Shown piece after piece: positions 21,986-30,922 of a DNA stretch of 32,226 nucleotides. Below the pieces are notes generated by a model. It saw nothing but the letters and a program-made list of their open reading frames with translations. It was not told where the DNA came from and made no database searches. Within the stretch, counting starts at the first letter, position 1, and each line of letters begins with the position of its first letter. The position numbers were made by a program, and so were the translations under genes. The DNA comes from an uncultured Saprospiraceae bacterium (GTDB lineage: Bacteria > Bacteroidota > Bacteroidia > Chitinophagales > Saprospiraceae), in assembly GCA_937927835.1 (NCBI GenBank), contig CALGJS010000448.1, positions 1 to 32,226 on the forward strand, written 5' to 3'.

Positions 21986-22633
21986 ATGTTATTAAAAAAT
22001 AAACTGCAACAAATTACGGAGGCTGGCTTTCAAAAAATGCCGCAGCCTATTGCTCAAATAATCACCGACGGCATTACTGAACTAAAAAACAGTGATCTAA
22101 AAACCAAGGCACTCAAAGTCGGGGATACCATTCCTGATATATCACTAATAGATTCAAATAATAAAACGGTAGCATTGACCGATTTTATCACAGAAGAGTT
22201 TCTGGTCCTGAATTTTTACCGAGGCGGATGGTGTCCTTATTGTAATCTAGAGCTACGGGCCTATGAACAATTGACGGCCAAATTTAAAAGAAACAAAACA
22301 AATATTGTGGCGATTAGTGGAGAACTACCTAATTTCGCCCAACAGACCGCTCAGAAAAATATACTTTCTTTTCCGATACTGACCGATCAGGATGGTACAC
22401 TGATGCAAGCGCTCGGAATCAAATTTACACTAGGAGAAAAGCTAAGAAAAGAATATAAAAATTTCGGACTTGACCTAGATCGTTTCCATGGTAATACCAA
22501 CCAGGAATTGATGGTTCCCGCAGTTTATATCATCGACAAAAATCTGAAAATAATTTTTGTACACCTTGAGGAAGATTATATGACCAGAGCCGAACCACAG
22601 GAAGTTTTAGACTGTTTGACTGTTTTAAGCTAA
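21986..22633 (+). CDS. Peroxiredoxin-like (AhpC/TSA) protein
   Basis: 215 residues. After a helical N-terminal extension (about 1-42) the thioredoxin-fold domain starts at VGDTIPDISLIDSNNK. The active-site segment is LNFYRGGWCPYCNLELRAYE, with C83 as the likely peroxidatic Cys and C86 making a CxxC pair. Later motifs are FPILTDQDGTLMQALGI and VPAVYIIDKNLKIIF. This matches the peroxiredoxin-like group of the AhpC/TSA family, which reduce peroxides or act as thiol oxidoreductases in the cytoplasm. It is 187 bp after the isochorismatase-fold gene; the gap has a small GGGAC/GTCCC hairpin (21916-21931), so it may have its own promoter. A role in oxidative or electrophile stress is likely but unproven. 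Confidence 0.85.
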   Translation: MLLKNKLQQITEAGFQKMPQPIAQIITDGITELKNSDLKTKALKVGDTIPDISLIDSNNKTVALTDFITEEFLVLNFYRGGWCPYCNLELRAYEQLTAKFKRNKTNIVAISGELPNFAQQTAQKNILSFPILTDQDGTLMQALGIKFTLGEKLRKEYKNFGLDLDRFHGNTNQELMVPAVYIIDKNLKIIFVHLEEDYMTRAEPQEVLDCLTVLS

Positions 22634-22639
22634 ATAAAA

Positions 22640-22686
22640 AACGATCAAGGGAGTGATCCGAAAATTCGAATCATCCTTTGATCGTT
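22640..22686. terminator. Convergent terminator hairpin
   Basis: AACGATCAAGG (22640-22650) pairs with CCTTTGATCGTT (22675-22686) with one bulged T. The inner part is also paired (TGAT/ATCA and CGAA/TTCG). On the minus strand it is followed by a T-run, which favours termination of the DUF1501 gene. It probably also slows transcription from the peroxiredoxin-like gene. Confidence 0.75.
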
Positions 22687-22742
22687 CTCTTTAAGGTCTA
22701 CTCTTTACAGATCGTCAAACGCAATTTATTAATATCTCATTC

Positions 22743-24677
22743 CTAAATCACGACCAACTTCATCGTTGCAATATTTCTACGTCCTTTAGCGAGGGTAACG
22801 GTATAATTTCCGTTTGCTAAATCTTCAATCGTCCAATTAAATTTATTAAAACCCTTTTCGATTCGTACAGATCGTTCTTTTACTTTTTTACCACGTAAAT
22901 CAAAAATTCGGATTACGCCATCATAAACCTGCTCCGTAGTCAGTACTAAATTCACATCATATTTAGCGGGGTTTGGATAGAGCTTTATGTGTTCATTAGC
23001 AACGCCTTCATTCCGAACCGACCGTACCTCGGTATACTCAAAACTATCATCAAGATCGATTGATTTGATTCGGTAATAAGAGATTCCCGGTAAGGGCTGA
23101 TCATCGGTCGTTTCATACTTTTGGGTAATAGTGGAATCTCCTGCACTATCTACAAGTTCGATATCCACGAAGGTCCGTCCGTCTGCGGATCGTTGTACTA
23201 AAAAATGTGAATGATTGACTTCTGATTCCGTTTTCCAGAATAAGGCTACTTCCTTTTCCTGCACTATATACTCGGCTGTGAATTCAGAAAATTCAACAGG
23301 CAAAGCAGTTGTTATATTATAACATCCTGGTGGCACAACCAGTCCAGGTGTGACAAGTCCGGCAATTTTATTATAACTACCAAAACTGGCACCATTGAGA
23401 ACATCATCGCCTGCGGCCAACCAGTCTTGCAATAAAGTTTTCCAGATAGAACGGTAATCATGTTGCAAAGCAGTGGCAGGTAAATTACCCGCTGCATCGA
23501 GTGCATTCGGGTCAATATTGATGTTGGTACCGCGTACACCAGGAGCAGCGCCTGAACCAAATAAAAAGACAGGAGCAAAATTTCCGTGATCGGTCCCCAT
23601 ACTTCCGTTTTGAGTAATCCGACGTCCAAATTCAGAGAAAGTGGCGGTCAATACATTCTGTTCCAATCCAAGGTTGGTTAAATCTTCGGTAAATGCTTTA
23701 ATGGAATCAAAAACATCTTTTAATAAATTAGCGTGCGTTCCTAAATTTGTACTTCCTGACTGTACTTGGTTGGCATGTGTATCAAATCCGGGTTTATGTA
23801 CTAAAAACAATTTGGTCTTACTACCTCCATCCAGAAGGCGGGCTACCGTTTTAAGCTGGTTCCCCAGATTACTGCTGGGATAGGCAGTTCCTGAATTATT
23901 TCCACTATTATAAACATTGGAAATTCTACCACCATAAGCATTGGTCGTATTTTCGACCCCCATGATATGATTGATATTATCTCCATAGTCAGAAGTAGGA
24001 ACCGTTCCGTGTGCAGCAGTTCCCAAACCATTTAACAATCCAAATAAATTACCTGGATTTTGATTACTTAAATTTACACCGATGTATTCATTGCTATGAT
24101 CATGAAATCCGATCGAAGGTTTGGAGTCTCCCAATTGAATACCCATTGGATCTGGATAAAGGGGCGTTGGCCCTGAAAAAGCACCAGGAAAAGCGGTATC
24201 GAGATAGCGTCCCATCCATCCACTATCAATATTAAAATTAGCGGGCGTACCATCTCCTCCGGTTAACCATAAATCAGTAGATTTAAAATGAGATTGATTA
24301 TAACCAGGATAACCTACCGCCTGAATTAAACTGGCCTGTCCAGCATCATACATCGCTTTAAAAGAGGTCATTGCCGGATTTAATCCTACTTGATCTTCTA
24401 TCGGCAACGTAGTATCAAGATTTATATAACTACCTGCATTGATTCGAATATTAGGACGTAAGTTCGCATAACGACTATACTGATCAATTGGAATAATCGT
24501 ATTTAATCCATCATTTCCTCCTTTAAGAAATATGATAACCATCACCCGGTCACTGATTCCTTGACAATTAGTTGGTAAGTAGCTAGGAGAGGCAAAACTC
24601 CGCAACGGCATTCCGTTTAACAATAGTGGAGCGGCGGATAATTTCGTTATATTATTAAGAAAATTTCTTCTTTTCAT
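22743..24677 (-). CDS. DUF1501 protein with T9SS C-terminal sorting domain
   Basis: 644 residues. The N-terminus MKRRNFLNNITKL has a Tat-like twin Arg followed by a hydrophobic stretch. The DUF1501 domain (about 40-455) has the hallmark VIIFLKGGNDGLNTIIP, then HANLLKDVFDSI, TATFSEFGRRITQNGSMGTDHG and a final DYRSIWKTLLQDWL. DUF1501 proteins resemble alkaline-phosphatase-like or sulfatase-like folds; their substrate is not known. A fibronectin-like linker (LPVEFSEFTAEYIVQEKEVA) leads to a T9SS sorting domain starting near IKLYPNPAKYDVNLVL and ending MKLVVI. It is the second gene of a tight operon, 2 bp after the DUF1800 gene. The proteins are nearly always encoded together and probably act at the cell surface. 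Confidence 0.92.
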   Translation of the reverse strand: MKRRNFLNNITKLSAAPLLLNGMPLRSFASPSYLPTNCQGISDRVMVIIFLKGGNDGLNTIIPIDQYSRYANLRPNIRINAGSYINLDTTLPIEDQVGLNPAMTSFKAMYDAGQASLIQAVGYPGYNQSHFKSTDLWLTGGDGTPANFNIDSGWMGRYLDTAFPGAFSGPTPLYPDPMGIQLGDSKPSIGFHDHSNEYIGVNLSNQNPGNLFGLLNGLGTAAHGTVPTSDYGDNINHIMGVENTTNAYGGRISNVYNSGNNSGTAYPSSNLGNQLKTVARLLDGGSKTKLFLVHKPGFDTHANQVQSGSTNLGTHANLLKDVFDSIKAFTEDLTNLGLEQNVLTATFSEFGRRITQNGSMGTDHGNFAPVFLFGSGAAPGVRGTNINIDPNALDAAGNLPATALQHDYRSIWKTLLQDWLAAGDDVLNGASFGSYNKIAGLVTPGLVVPPGCYNITTALPVEFSEFTAEYIVQEKEVALFWKTESEVNHSHFLVQRSADGRTFVDIELVDSAGDSTITQKYETTDDQPLPGISYYRIKSIDLDDSFEYTEVRSVRNEGVANEHIKLYPNPAKYDVNLVLTTEQVYDGVIRIFDLRGKKVKERSVRIEKGFNKFNWTIEDLANGNYTVTLAKGRRNIATMKLVVI

Positions 24678-24679
24678 TT

Positions 24680-26335
24680 TTATTTATTTTGAAATTCTTG
24701 TGAGGAAATCAGCGCAGTAAACAAACGCTCCAGAGGAATTCTTACACTAGTAGCATTCCCCGAATTTTCGTAAGCCTGCCATTCAAACTGCCAGTTGAGC
24801 AACGACAAATCATCTAAGAATACTTCATTCAAAAAATAGTTGCGACGAGCTAGCAGCGGTGCCTCCGCAAATAAATATCCGATCAAACCATCTACGATCT
24901 CCATTCCATCCGCCGGATCAGAAACAACTCCACTATTCTGAATAAAACTTACGACATTCAAAGGAAAAGCTTTACTATCACCTGGTAATAAAACCCTTGT
25001 TCCCGTAAGTAGAATTTCCGGCAACTTATATCTTGCAATTAACGTACTTCCGCCGAACCAGTTTTTATCGTAACCCGGTGCCTGGTAATAAGCAGCATAT
25101 CCTGCTACATTTTCAGGTCTAAAAAAAGTCATACCCGCTCCCTCGTGCAACACTAATGCCACCGACCTCCAATACCAATAAAAATAATGATCTTCTCCGT
25201 CCGTGACTGGATCGGGAATTTGGAGATTAAAAAAAGTAGCTGTTTGAATCCAATTTTCCATCGGTGATTTTATGAGTCCACCAATCACATCGTCCGTCGC
25301 ATCGCCATCTCCTGTATCATAAAAATGCTGAGACCGAAGCAGTTGTTTAATGGTTGGTTCTAAATCATAATCATCCCCTATCAAGGTTTCTGATAACGGC
25401 GTGATAATATCTGATTCGATTTCTTGGGTAATATTATGATGGACAAAATATCGATATAGTTTTCGACAAATATTCTTAGCTGTTTCAGGTTGTGCAAAAA
25501 CCATTTCCACAAAATCATCTAATTCTCGAAACATATCGTCTTGATTCACTGCTCCCAGAATAGTTGTATTATTAAAAGCAGCGGTAAATGTTTTGTCGCC
25601 AAGATCATGGGCCCAAATAGCAGGGTGTCCTTGGGTGATTCCTGTAACTGGATCACGATACATATCATTTCCACCTAAAGGACGATCCCAAGTTGGCCGC
25701 CAACCTGTCAATACTCGAGCAGCCGTTACAATATCGTCTTCTGTATAATTAGTATAATTACCGGGACCAATTTGAGGACCTTTTCCAATGGTAAATAATT
25801 CAAAAAATTCTCTAGCATAATTTTCGTTAGGACTGTCTCTTACGTTGTCATTACCATTAAGATAACGAAGCATCGCGGTGTCAATCGTCACTTTTTTTGC
25901 CAGCGTTTTATAATTTCCAATGGAATAAAAAGATAATAAATCCAGGTAGTCAAAATATTGAAAAGGACTTACTTGGGTGTTAGACACCACGAAAATACTA
26001 TGTAAAAAAAAAGTCATCCGATGCTGAATCCCTGGATTTTTTTCTGCTTCTCGCAGCCACCAGGCGGTTACATTTCGTCGCTTCTTAAAATTTTCAAGAC
26101 CTTGAGGAGGAGATAAATTTACTCCGGAATTAATAAAGGGTTGTCCGGAAATATAATCGAGTGGTTCGTCCATATCCAAGGTATAGGGATTGAACAAACT
26201 ATTGACTGCATTGGTAACAGACATTCCAGCCAAATTGTCGACAGCCGTAGGTGTATAACGATAGGACGAACGGCGCAAAAGATGTTTTGCCAATCGTACA
26301 CCCAATGTCCCTGTGTGAGGTTGAATAGATGCCAT
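24680..26335 (-). CDS. DUF1800 protein
   Basis: 551 residues. The hallmark motif is complete: MLRYLNGNDNVRDSPNENYA followed by REFFELFTIGKG. Other family features are HLLRRSSYRYTP near the N-terminus, AARVLTGWRP, and a C-terminal segment with ALISSQEFQNK, typical for DUF1800. The protein lacks a visible signal peptide and a sorting domain, unlike its partner. It opens the operon with the DUF1501 gene, whose start is 2 bp after this stop codon. Function is unknown; the pairing is well conserved in Bacteroidota and Planctomycetota. A long hairpin lies in its leader (26373-26409). Confidence 0.92.
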   Translation of the reverse strand: MASIQPHTGTLGVRLAKHLLRRSSYRYTPTAVDNLAGMSVTNAVNSLFNPYTLDMDEPLDYISGQPFINSGVNLSPPQGLENFKKRRNVTAWWLREAEKNPGIQHRMTFFLHSIFVVSNTQVSPFQYFDYLDLLSFYSIGNYKTLAKKVTIDTAMLRYLNGNDNVRDSPNENYAREFFELFTIGKGPQIGPGNYTNYTEDDIVTAARVLTGWRPTWDRPLGGNDMYRDPVTGITQGHPAIWAHDLGDKTFTAAFNNTTILGAVNQDDMFRELDDFVEMVFAQPETAKNICRKLYRYFVHHNITQEIESDIITPLSETLIGDDYDLEPTIKQLLRSQHFYDTGDGDATDDVIGGLIKSPMENWIQTATFFNLQIPDPVTDGEDHYFYWYWRSVALVLHEGAGMTFFRPENVAGYAAYYQAPGYDKNWFGGSTLIARYKLPEILLTGTRVLLPGDSKAFPLNVVSFIQNSGVVSDPADGMEIVDGLIGYLFAEAPLLARRNYFLNEVFLDDLSLLNWQFEWQAYENSGNATSVRIPLERLFTALISSQEFQNK

Positions 26336-26372
26336 TTTTATTTTTTAGGTTATAAAAAAATTTTAAGCACGG

Positions 26373-26409
26373 GTTCTTATTTCTTTTTAGAATTAAAAAG
26401 AAATAGAAC
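26373..26409. other. Hairpin in the leader of the DUF1800-DUF1501 operon
   Basis: GTTC plus TATTTCTTTTTA (26373-26389, one bulged T) pairs with TAAAAAGAAATA plus GAAC (26394-26409) around a GAAT loop, giving 16 bp. It lies 38 bp upstream of the DUF1800 start and 110 bp after the end of the glycerate kinase gene. It could end transcription from the kinase gene or regulate the operon. The same 185-bp gap holds an 18-bp AT palindrome (26495-26512). Confidence 0.45.
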
Positions 26410-26520
26410 GAAAAAAGCATTAAAATTCGTTAGATTTTTAAGGAAAGATTTCACTTGATTGAATTCGGTAATTCATTCGGCAGTCTAAATGTAGTTATTA
26501 TATATATAATAAACGAATCC

Positions 26521-27654
26521 TTATAATATTTTTTTCTGAATTAGTGGTTTTTTAAACAGTGAAATATCCGTTCCTATTTGCTCCAAATAGTTTGCCGCTC
26601 CCCGAATAGCATATTCTACAGAACCTGCCTTTTCCAGAACCGTATAAATTTCCTGCAAACCTAACGCATCCTTTTCTTTTTTAGACAACTTGGATTTTCC
26701 AACCACCGCAACCAATGGTTTTTGATATTCTCTACAAAGTGTGGCTACCCCACCAACCACTTTTCCATCTAAAGAAGTTTTGTCCAGTTGTCCTTCTCCG
26801 GTAATCACCAAATCTGCTTGCATCACTGCTGTTTCTAAATTGGTTTGTACTTTAACAAACTCAAATCCATTGGTAATCTGGGCATCAAATAAACCCGCTA
26901 AACCGGCTGCAATTCCACCTGCGGCACCACCGCCAACCAGTTCTGAAATGGAACGCCCTGTCGTTTTTTCAATCAGTTGAGCTATATGGCGTAAGCCGCG
27001 ATCAAGTAATTCAACGTCTCTATCCGTAGCGCCTTTTTGTGGTCCAAAAACATAGGCGGCACCGTTGTGTCCATACAATGGATTGGGAACATCAGATAGG
27101 ATTTTTAAAGAATTGACTTTCGCTGCTTGGCTAGTATCTATGCTAAGGATTGCTAATAGATTCCCACCAGAAGGAAGGATGGAATTTTTATTTTTATCAA
27201 AAAAACGAACGCCCAATTCGTAGGCAATTCCCAGTCCTACCTCCGTCGTACAACTTCCTCCTAGACCAAGTACCAAATCACGTGCACCTGCCTCTACTGC
27301 AGCACGCATCATACGTCCGGTACCGAGGGTGGTGGTACGGAGCGGATTGCGTTCCTCATTTTTCAATAGGGAAATTCCAGAAGCAACAGCCAACTCAAAA
27401 TAAGCGGTTTGTCCTTCTATTAAAAAAGGAGCGATAATCGAACGGCCAAGCGGATCAATAGTTGATTGATGGGTAAAAGGAATATTGAACGATTGACCTA
27501 AGACGGCTAAGGTACCATCACCTCCATCCGCCAACGGGTGAATGATCGTAGTAATTTTAGAGTCCCTACTATTTAATCCTTTAGCCAGCGAAGTATTGAC
27601 ACCTACGCTATCTAAGGAACCTTTAAATTTATCACAGGCAAGGAGTATTCTCAC
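26521..27654 (-). CDS. Glycerate kinase (GlxK/GarK family)
   Basis: 377 residues, normal for the family. It opens MRILLACDKFKGSLDS, the typical N-terminal phosphate-binding phrase, followed by PLADGGDGTLAVL. Later motifs are GLGGSCTTEVGLGIAYELG, the Gly/Ala-rich GGGAAGGIAAGL and the C-terminal DLVITGEGQLDKTSLDGKVVGGVA. The enzyme phosphorylates D-glycerate, giving 2-phosphoglycerate in this family, and feeds glyoxylate or serine-derived carbon into glycolysis. It stands alone here. No glyoxylate carboligase or tartronate semialdehyde reductase gene is in the window. Confidence 0.95.
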   Translation of the reverse strand: MRILLACDKFKGSLDSVGVNTSLAKGLNSRDSKITTIIHPLADGGDGTLAVLGQSFNIPFTHQSTIDPLGRSIIAPFLIEGQTAYFELAVASGISLLKNEERNPLRTTTLGTGRMMRAAVEAGARDLVLGLGGSCTTEVGLGIAYELGVRFFDKNKNSILPSGGNLLAILSIDTSQAAKVNSLKILSDVPNPLYGHNGAAYVFGPQKGATDRDVELLDRGLRHIAQLIEKTTGRSISELVGGGAAGGIAAGLAGLFDAQITNGFEFVKVQTNLETAVMQADLVITGEGQLDKTSLDGKVVGGVATLCREYQKPLVAVVGKSKLSKKEKDALGLQEIYTVLEKAGSVEYAIRGAANYLEQIGTDISLFKKPLIQKKIL

Positions 27655-27848
27655 TAGGGTATTTTTATTTTTTAAGAACTATAAATCTAAGGTATTAAAA
27701 ATTGCTGAAGAACTATTTTAGATATATTTTTATTTAGCAGTACTTCAAAACTTTGCTCCACCAAAATTAAAAGACTAAAATTTGGCCACGCTGCGCTTTT
27801 TATCTATCTTAACGACTAAGCCCAAACCAAACCTACTAAAATGAAAAC

Positions 27849-29810
27849 ATGTTCTTGTCTAATTTTAAAATTGCTCGGCTAACACCGGCACTCAAAAAGC
27901 AGTTTTTTCTTTTTGTTGTATTATTAAATATTCTACCATCCATCCGTTCCCTTATTTTTTATGGACTGTTTGGGTTTCCTATTTATGTACAAAATTTCAG
28001 AGTATCTGAACCGCTTTTCCTTAAAGTACTGATGGTGGCTACCGCATTGGGTGTGTTGGGAATCATTGGTTGTTTGATTCGTCACAAGAATCGTGATATC
28101 ATCGGGCTTCTTCCAGTTTTCTTTCCCTTTGCATTTGCCCTTGCAGTCAATTGGGGAATGCCAGATGTAGATGAGCAAGGTAATTTAAGTCCACTGGTCT
28201 ATGCTTTTTACGCCTGTACTCAAATTTCATTTTTATATTTTATTAGTAAAGGGAAATTACGTTCTATCTCATTCCTCGCCATCTTATTTATCATTTTTCT
28301 TTGGTCGGGTTTACTAGAGGCCTTGTTATTTTTATTATATGCGCTATTGTTTCGATTTTTATATTATGCTACAAAACAGAATATAGATACTTTTAAAAAT
28401 ACCGGATTCATAGACCTCTTAAAACTATTTGGAAAGACTTTCCTTTATTGGTGTCCACTATTACTGCTGATCATTCCTGGATCAATAATCACTAATAAGG
28501 TTTACAAATCTGCGATGGATGCGGTCTATCGACATAGCTTTGTCGTCTCTACAGATTCTGAAAAAAAATATGAAATTCCACAATTTGAAAAGGATCTAAA
28601 AAATTCAATAGATGACCAAACACAGGCGACTTACCACCGAATCAACGAACAAGAAAAAGCGATGATCAAAGAGGCTAAAAAAACTGGAAAAGTTCCTAAA
28701 GATATGGTCCAGAGATTTGGAAATGATATTCCAAATGATTTAAAAAAAATATCTAGTGGATTCAAACAGGAAGACTGTGGTTTTTTAGGAGTCAAATGTG
28801 AAGTGAAAAATTGGACCAAACGGGAACTCAATAAAACTTATAAAAGCGTTAGAAAGAAATCGCTTAAAAACCTCGAAATCCAAGCTTCCGAAAAAGGAAC
28901 AGCAGGAGCAGCCCAAGCAATTGCTGCCATCGAAACGACGGCCAATCGTACTTGCGAGGAATTAGAAGGCTTAAACCAGAAAACCCAAAAATCTATTTCT
29001 TTTATTTTTTGGTCTGTTTTATTATTCAGTATTACGATGGATATTTTATTAGGACTCGTGATCTTAAAAAGTTTTATGTATGTTTTTGCTCGCGTAGCTT
29101 TTTCCAATGACACCCAAAACTACGTTACCTTTATGGAAAGTGATGCCAAGCCTTCTCAAGGTACGATTCGTAAAACGGGTAGTCAATATATCATCCCTGC
29201 TGAGGAAACCACCAATTACTTTGTATCTCGTGCTTATGAACCGAGTGGTAGAGCACCCAAAATCACTTTACCTCAATTCACCAAAGCCATCTTAGCTAGG
29301 ATTTTCACTCGCAATTATTTGATGAATAAAATCACGATGGATAACCGAGATGAGCCCGTCTATTTTAGAAGCATCGGTAGTCAAGAATTTGTGGAATGGG
29401 AAGTAAAAGAAGGAGAAGAAATTATTTTCCATTTTTCTAATTTTGTCGGAATGAGTGAGACGCTTCAGCTATCGGCCATTATCAGTTTCCGGCTTAGTTC
29501 TTTATTAATGGGTCGAATTATTTTCACTTCTGCAAAAGGGCCAGGAAAAATCATTTTGCTTTCTCAGGGAAAACCTGCCATAACCGGAGATCCAAAAGCA
29601 GAAGCGAGTGTATCCACCAGTCGGATTCTTAGTTGGGATAAAAATGCACGATTCCATGTTGAGTCTGAACTAAATATTTTTGACGTATTTCTAAGTGGAA
29701 TTTATCTAAAGAAAAAACCAGAAGACTTTGTGCTCATCGACGCCGATGCTAAAGGAAAGGCGAAAAGCGGCATTGCCCAATTCATTAAACATTTTTTATT
29801 ACCCATATAA
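27849..29810 (+). CDS. Multi-pass membrane protein with AIM24-like C-terminal domain
   Basis: 653 residues. About six hydrophobic segments occupy 18-215 (for example FFLFVVLLNILPSIRSLIFY and SFLAILFIIFLWSGLLEALL). A charged, helical soluble region follows (225-375), with Gln/Lys-rich stretches and several Cys (LGVKCEVKNW, CEELEG). A further membrane segment lies near 380-420 (FIFWSVLLFSITMDILLGLV). The last 210 residues are beta-rich, with MGRIIFTSAKGPGKIILLS and IFDVFLSGIYLKKK, reminiscent of the AIM24 (TIGR00266) fold. I do not recognise the whole protein; homologues with this domain order are known to me only as hypothetical proteins. It is divergent from the glycerate kinase gene and followed by a permease gene after 171 bp. 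Confidence 0.55.
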   Translation: MFLSNFKIARLTPALKKQFFLFVVLLNILPSIRSLIFYGLFGFPIYVQNFRVSEPLFLKVLMVATALGVLGIIGCLIRHKNRDIIGLLPVFFPFAFALAVNWGMPDVDEQGNLSPLVYAFYACTQISFLYFISKGKLRSISFLAILFIIFLWSGLLEALLFLLYALLFRFLYYATKQNIDTFKNTGFIDLLKLFGKTFLYWCPLLLLIIPGSIITNKVYKSAMDAVYRHSFVVSTDSEKKYEIPQFEKDLKNSIDDQTQATYHRINEQEKAMIKEAKKTGKVPKDMVQRFGNDIPNDLKKISSGFKQEDCGFLGVKCEVKNWTKRELNKTYKSVRKKSLKNLEIQASEKGTAGAAQAIAAIETTANRTCEELEGLNQKTQKSISFIFWSVLLFSITMDILLGLVILKSFMYVFARVAFSNDTQNYVTFMESDAKPSQGTIRKTGSQYIIPAEETTNYFVSRAYEPSGRAPKITLPQFTKAILARIFTRNYLMNKITMDNRDEPVYFRSIGSQEFVEWEVKEGEEIIFHFSNFVGMSETLQLSAIISFRLSSLLMGRIIFTSAKGPGKIILLSQGKPAITGDPKAEASVSTSRILSWDKNARFHVESELNIFDVFLSGIYLKKKPEDFVLIDADAKGKAKSGIAQFIKHFLLPI

Positions 29811-29981
29811 TTAATCCAATAATGCAAATCAGGGGTTAGAAATAAATATATGAATTAAAGAAACATCATCTTCTAATTGAACTTGGGATATTTTGCTTCT
29901 TGCTTCTTTTCAAAAAATTATTTTTTTTCATATTCCATATATTCCCACAACCTTCCCACCGCTCAATTGTAGTATATACCT

Positions 29982-30815
29982 ATGCTCACAAAAGGAATCG
30001 CCTATATTTTGATCGCTACTCTATCCTTTGCCGTAATGAATGTTACCGCCAAAGACATAAGTAACCTTCCTGCCTTGCAAGTAGTCTTTTTCAGAGCCTT
30101 TGGTAGTTTTATTTTTATCTTTCCTTATATGCTGTATAAGCGAGTTTCCATCATTGGACATCAACCCAAATTTTTATTACTCCGAGGTCTTGTAGGCGTA
30201 ATTTCGCTCGCGACTTTTTTTTTAGCTATTCAACGAATTCCGTTGGGTTCTGCTATTTCGATCCGTTATCTAGGTCCTATTTTTGGCGCCGGACTTGCCG
30301 CCTATTTTTTAAAAGAAAAAATTAATAAAGGACAATGGATCAGTTTTGCGATTGCTTTTTCGGGTGTCATTATTCTAAAAGGATTTGATCTTCGCATTGA
30401 TTTTATTAGTCTTGGCCTTGCGATGACTTCTGCTGTTTTTGTCGGAATGGTATTCGTGTTGATTCGTTACCTTGGTGCCAAGGAACATTATCTGACAATC
30501 ATTAATTATTTTATGGTTATCTCTATGGTAGTCGGAATCTGTTCTTTACCTTGGTGGCAAATGCCCGTCGGTAACGAATGGTGGTCAGTCATCAGTATTG
30601 GTATTTTTGGTTTGATTGGACAAATTTTTATGACCCGTGCTTTTCAACTAGAAGAGACCAGTGTCTTAGCTCCCTTCAAATATATGGAGTTGATTTATGC
30701 ACTGATTTTAGGGTATTTTATTTTCGGTGAAACGTATCAACCACTCGCCTCTGCTGGGATCATCCTGATCTTAGTTGGAATGCTTTCGAATGTATTTGCG
30801 AAAGGAAAGAAGTAA
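29982..30815 (+). CDS. EamA-family (DMT superfamily) permease
   Basis: 277 residues with about ten hydrophobic segments in two EamA halves (about 1-130 and 140-277). Motifs typical of the family are ATLSFAVMNVTAK near the start, FFRAFGSFIF, GSAISIRYLGPIFGAGLAAY at the end of the first half, and FQLEETSVLAPFKYMELIYA with ILGYFIFGE in the second. DMT carriers export or import small metabolites such as amino acids, purines or drugs; the substrate cannot be told from sequence. Inner membrane. It converges with the MFS gene; the gap of 107 bp has no clear terminator. Confidence 0.9.
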   Translation: MLTKGIAYILIATLSFAVMNVTAKDISNLPALQVVFFRAFGSFIFIFPYMLYKRVSIIGHQPKFLLLRGLVGVISLATFFLAIQRIPLGSAISIRYLGPIFGAGLAAYFLKEKINKGQWISFAIAFSGVIILKGFDLRIDFISLGLAMTSAVFVGMVFVLIRYLGAKEHYLTIINYFMVISMVVGICSLPWWQMPVGNEWWSVISIGIFGLIGQIFMTRAFQLEETSVLAPFKYMELIYALILGYFIFGETYQPLASAGIILILVGMLSNVFAKGKK

Positions 30816-30922
30816 TTTTTTTACTTAAAAAAAACAAATTAACAGAAAGATTTTCAACCAGCAAGACAAACGCGATTGCGGTATTTGCTTTTGCTTTTGC
30901 TTTTGAAAATTTACGATACAAT

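Noticed and set aside
23312-24031. Alternative frames inside the DUF1501 gene
   Set aside because: They overlap a complete gene with clear family motifs and show no recognisable domains.
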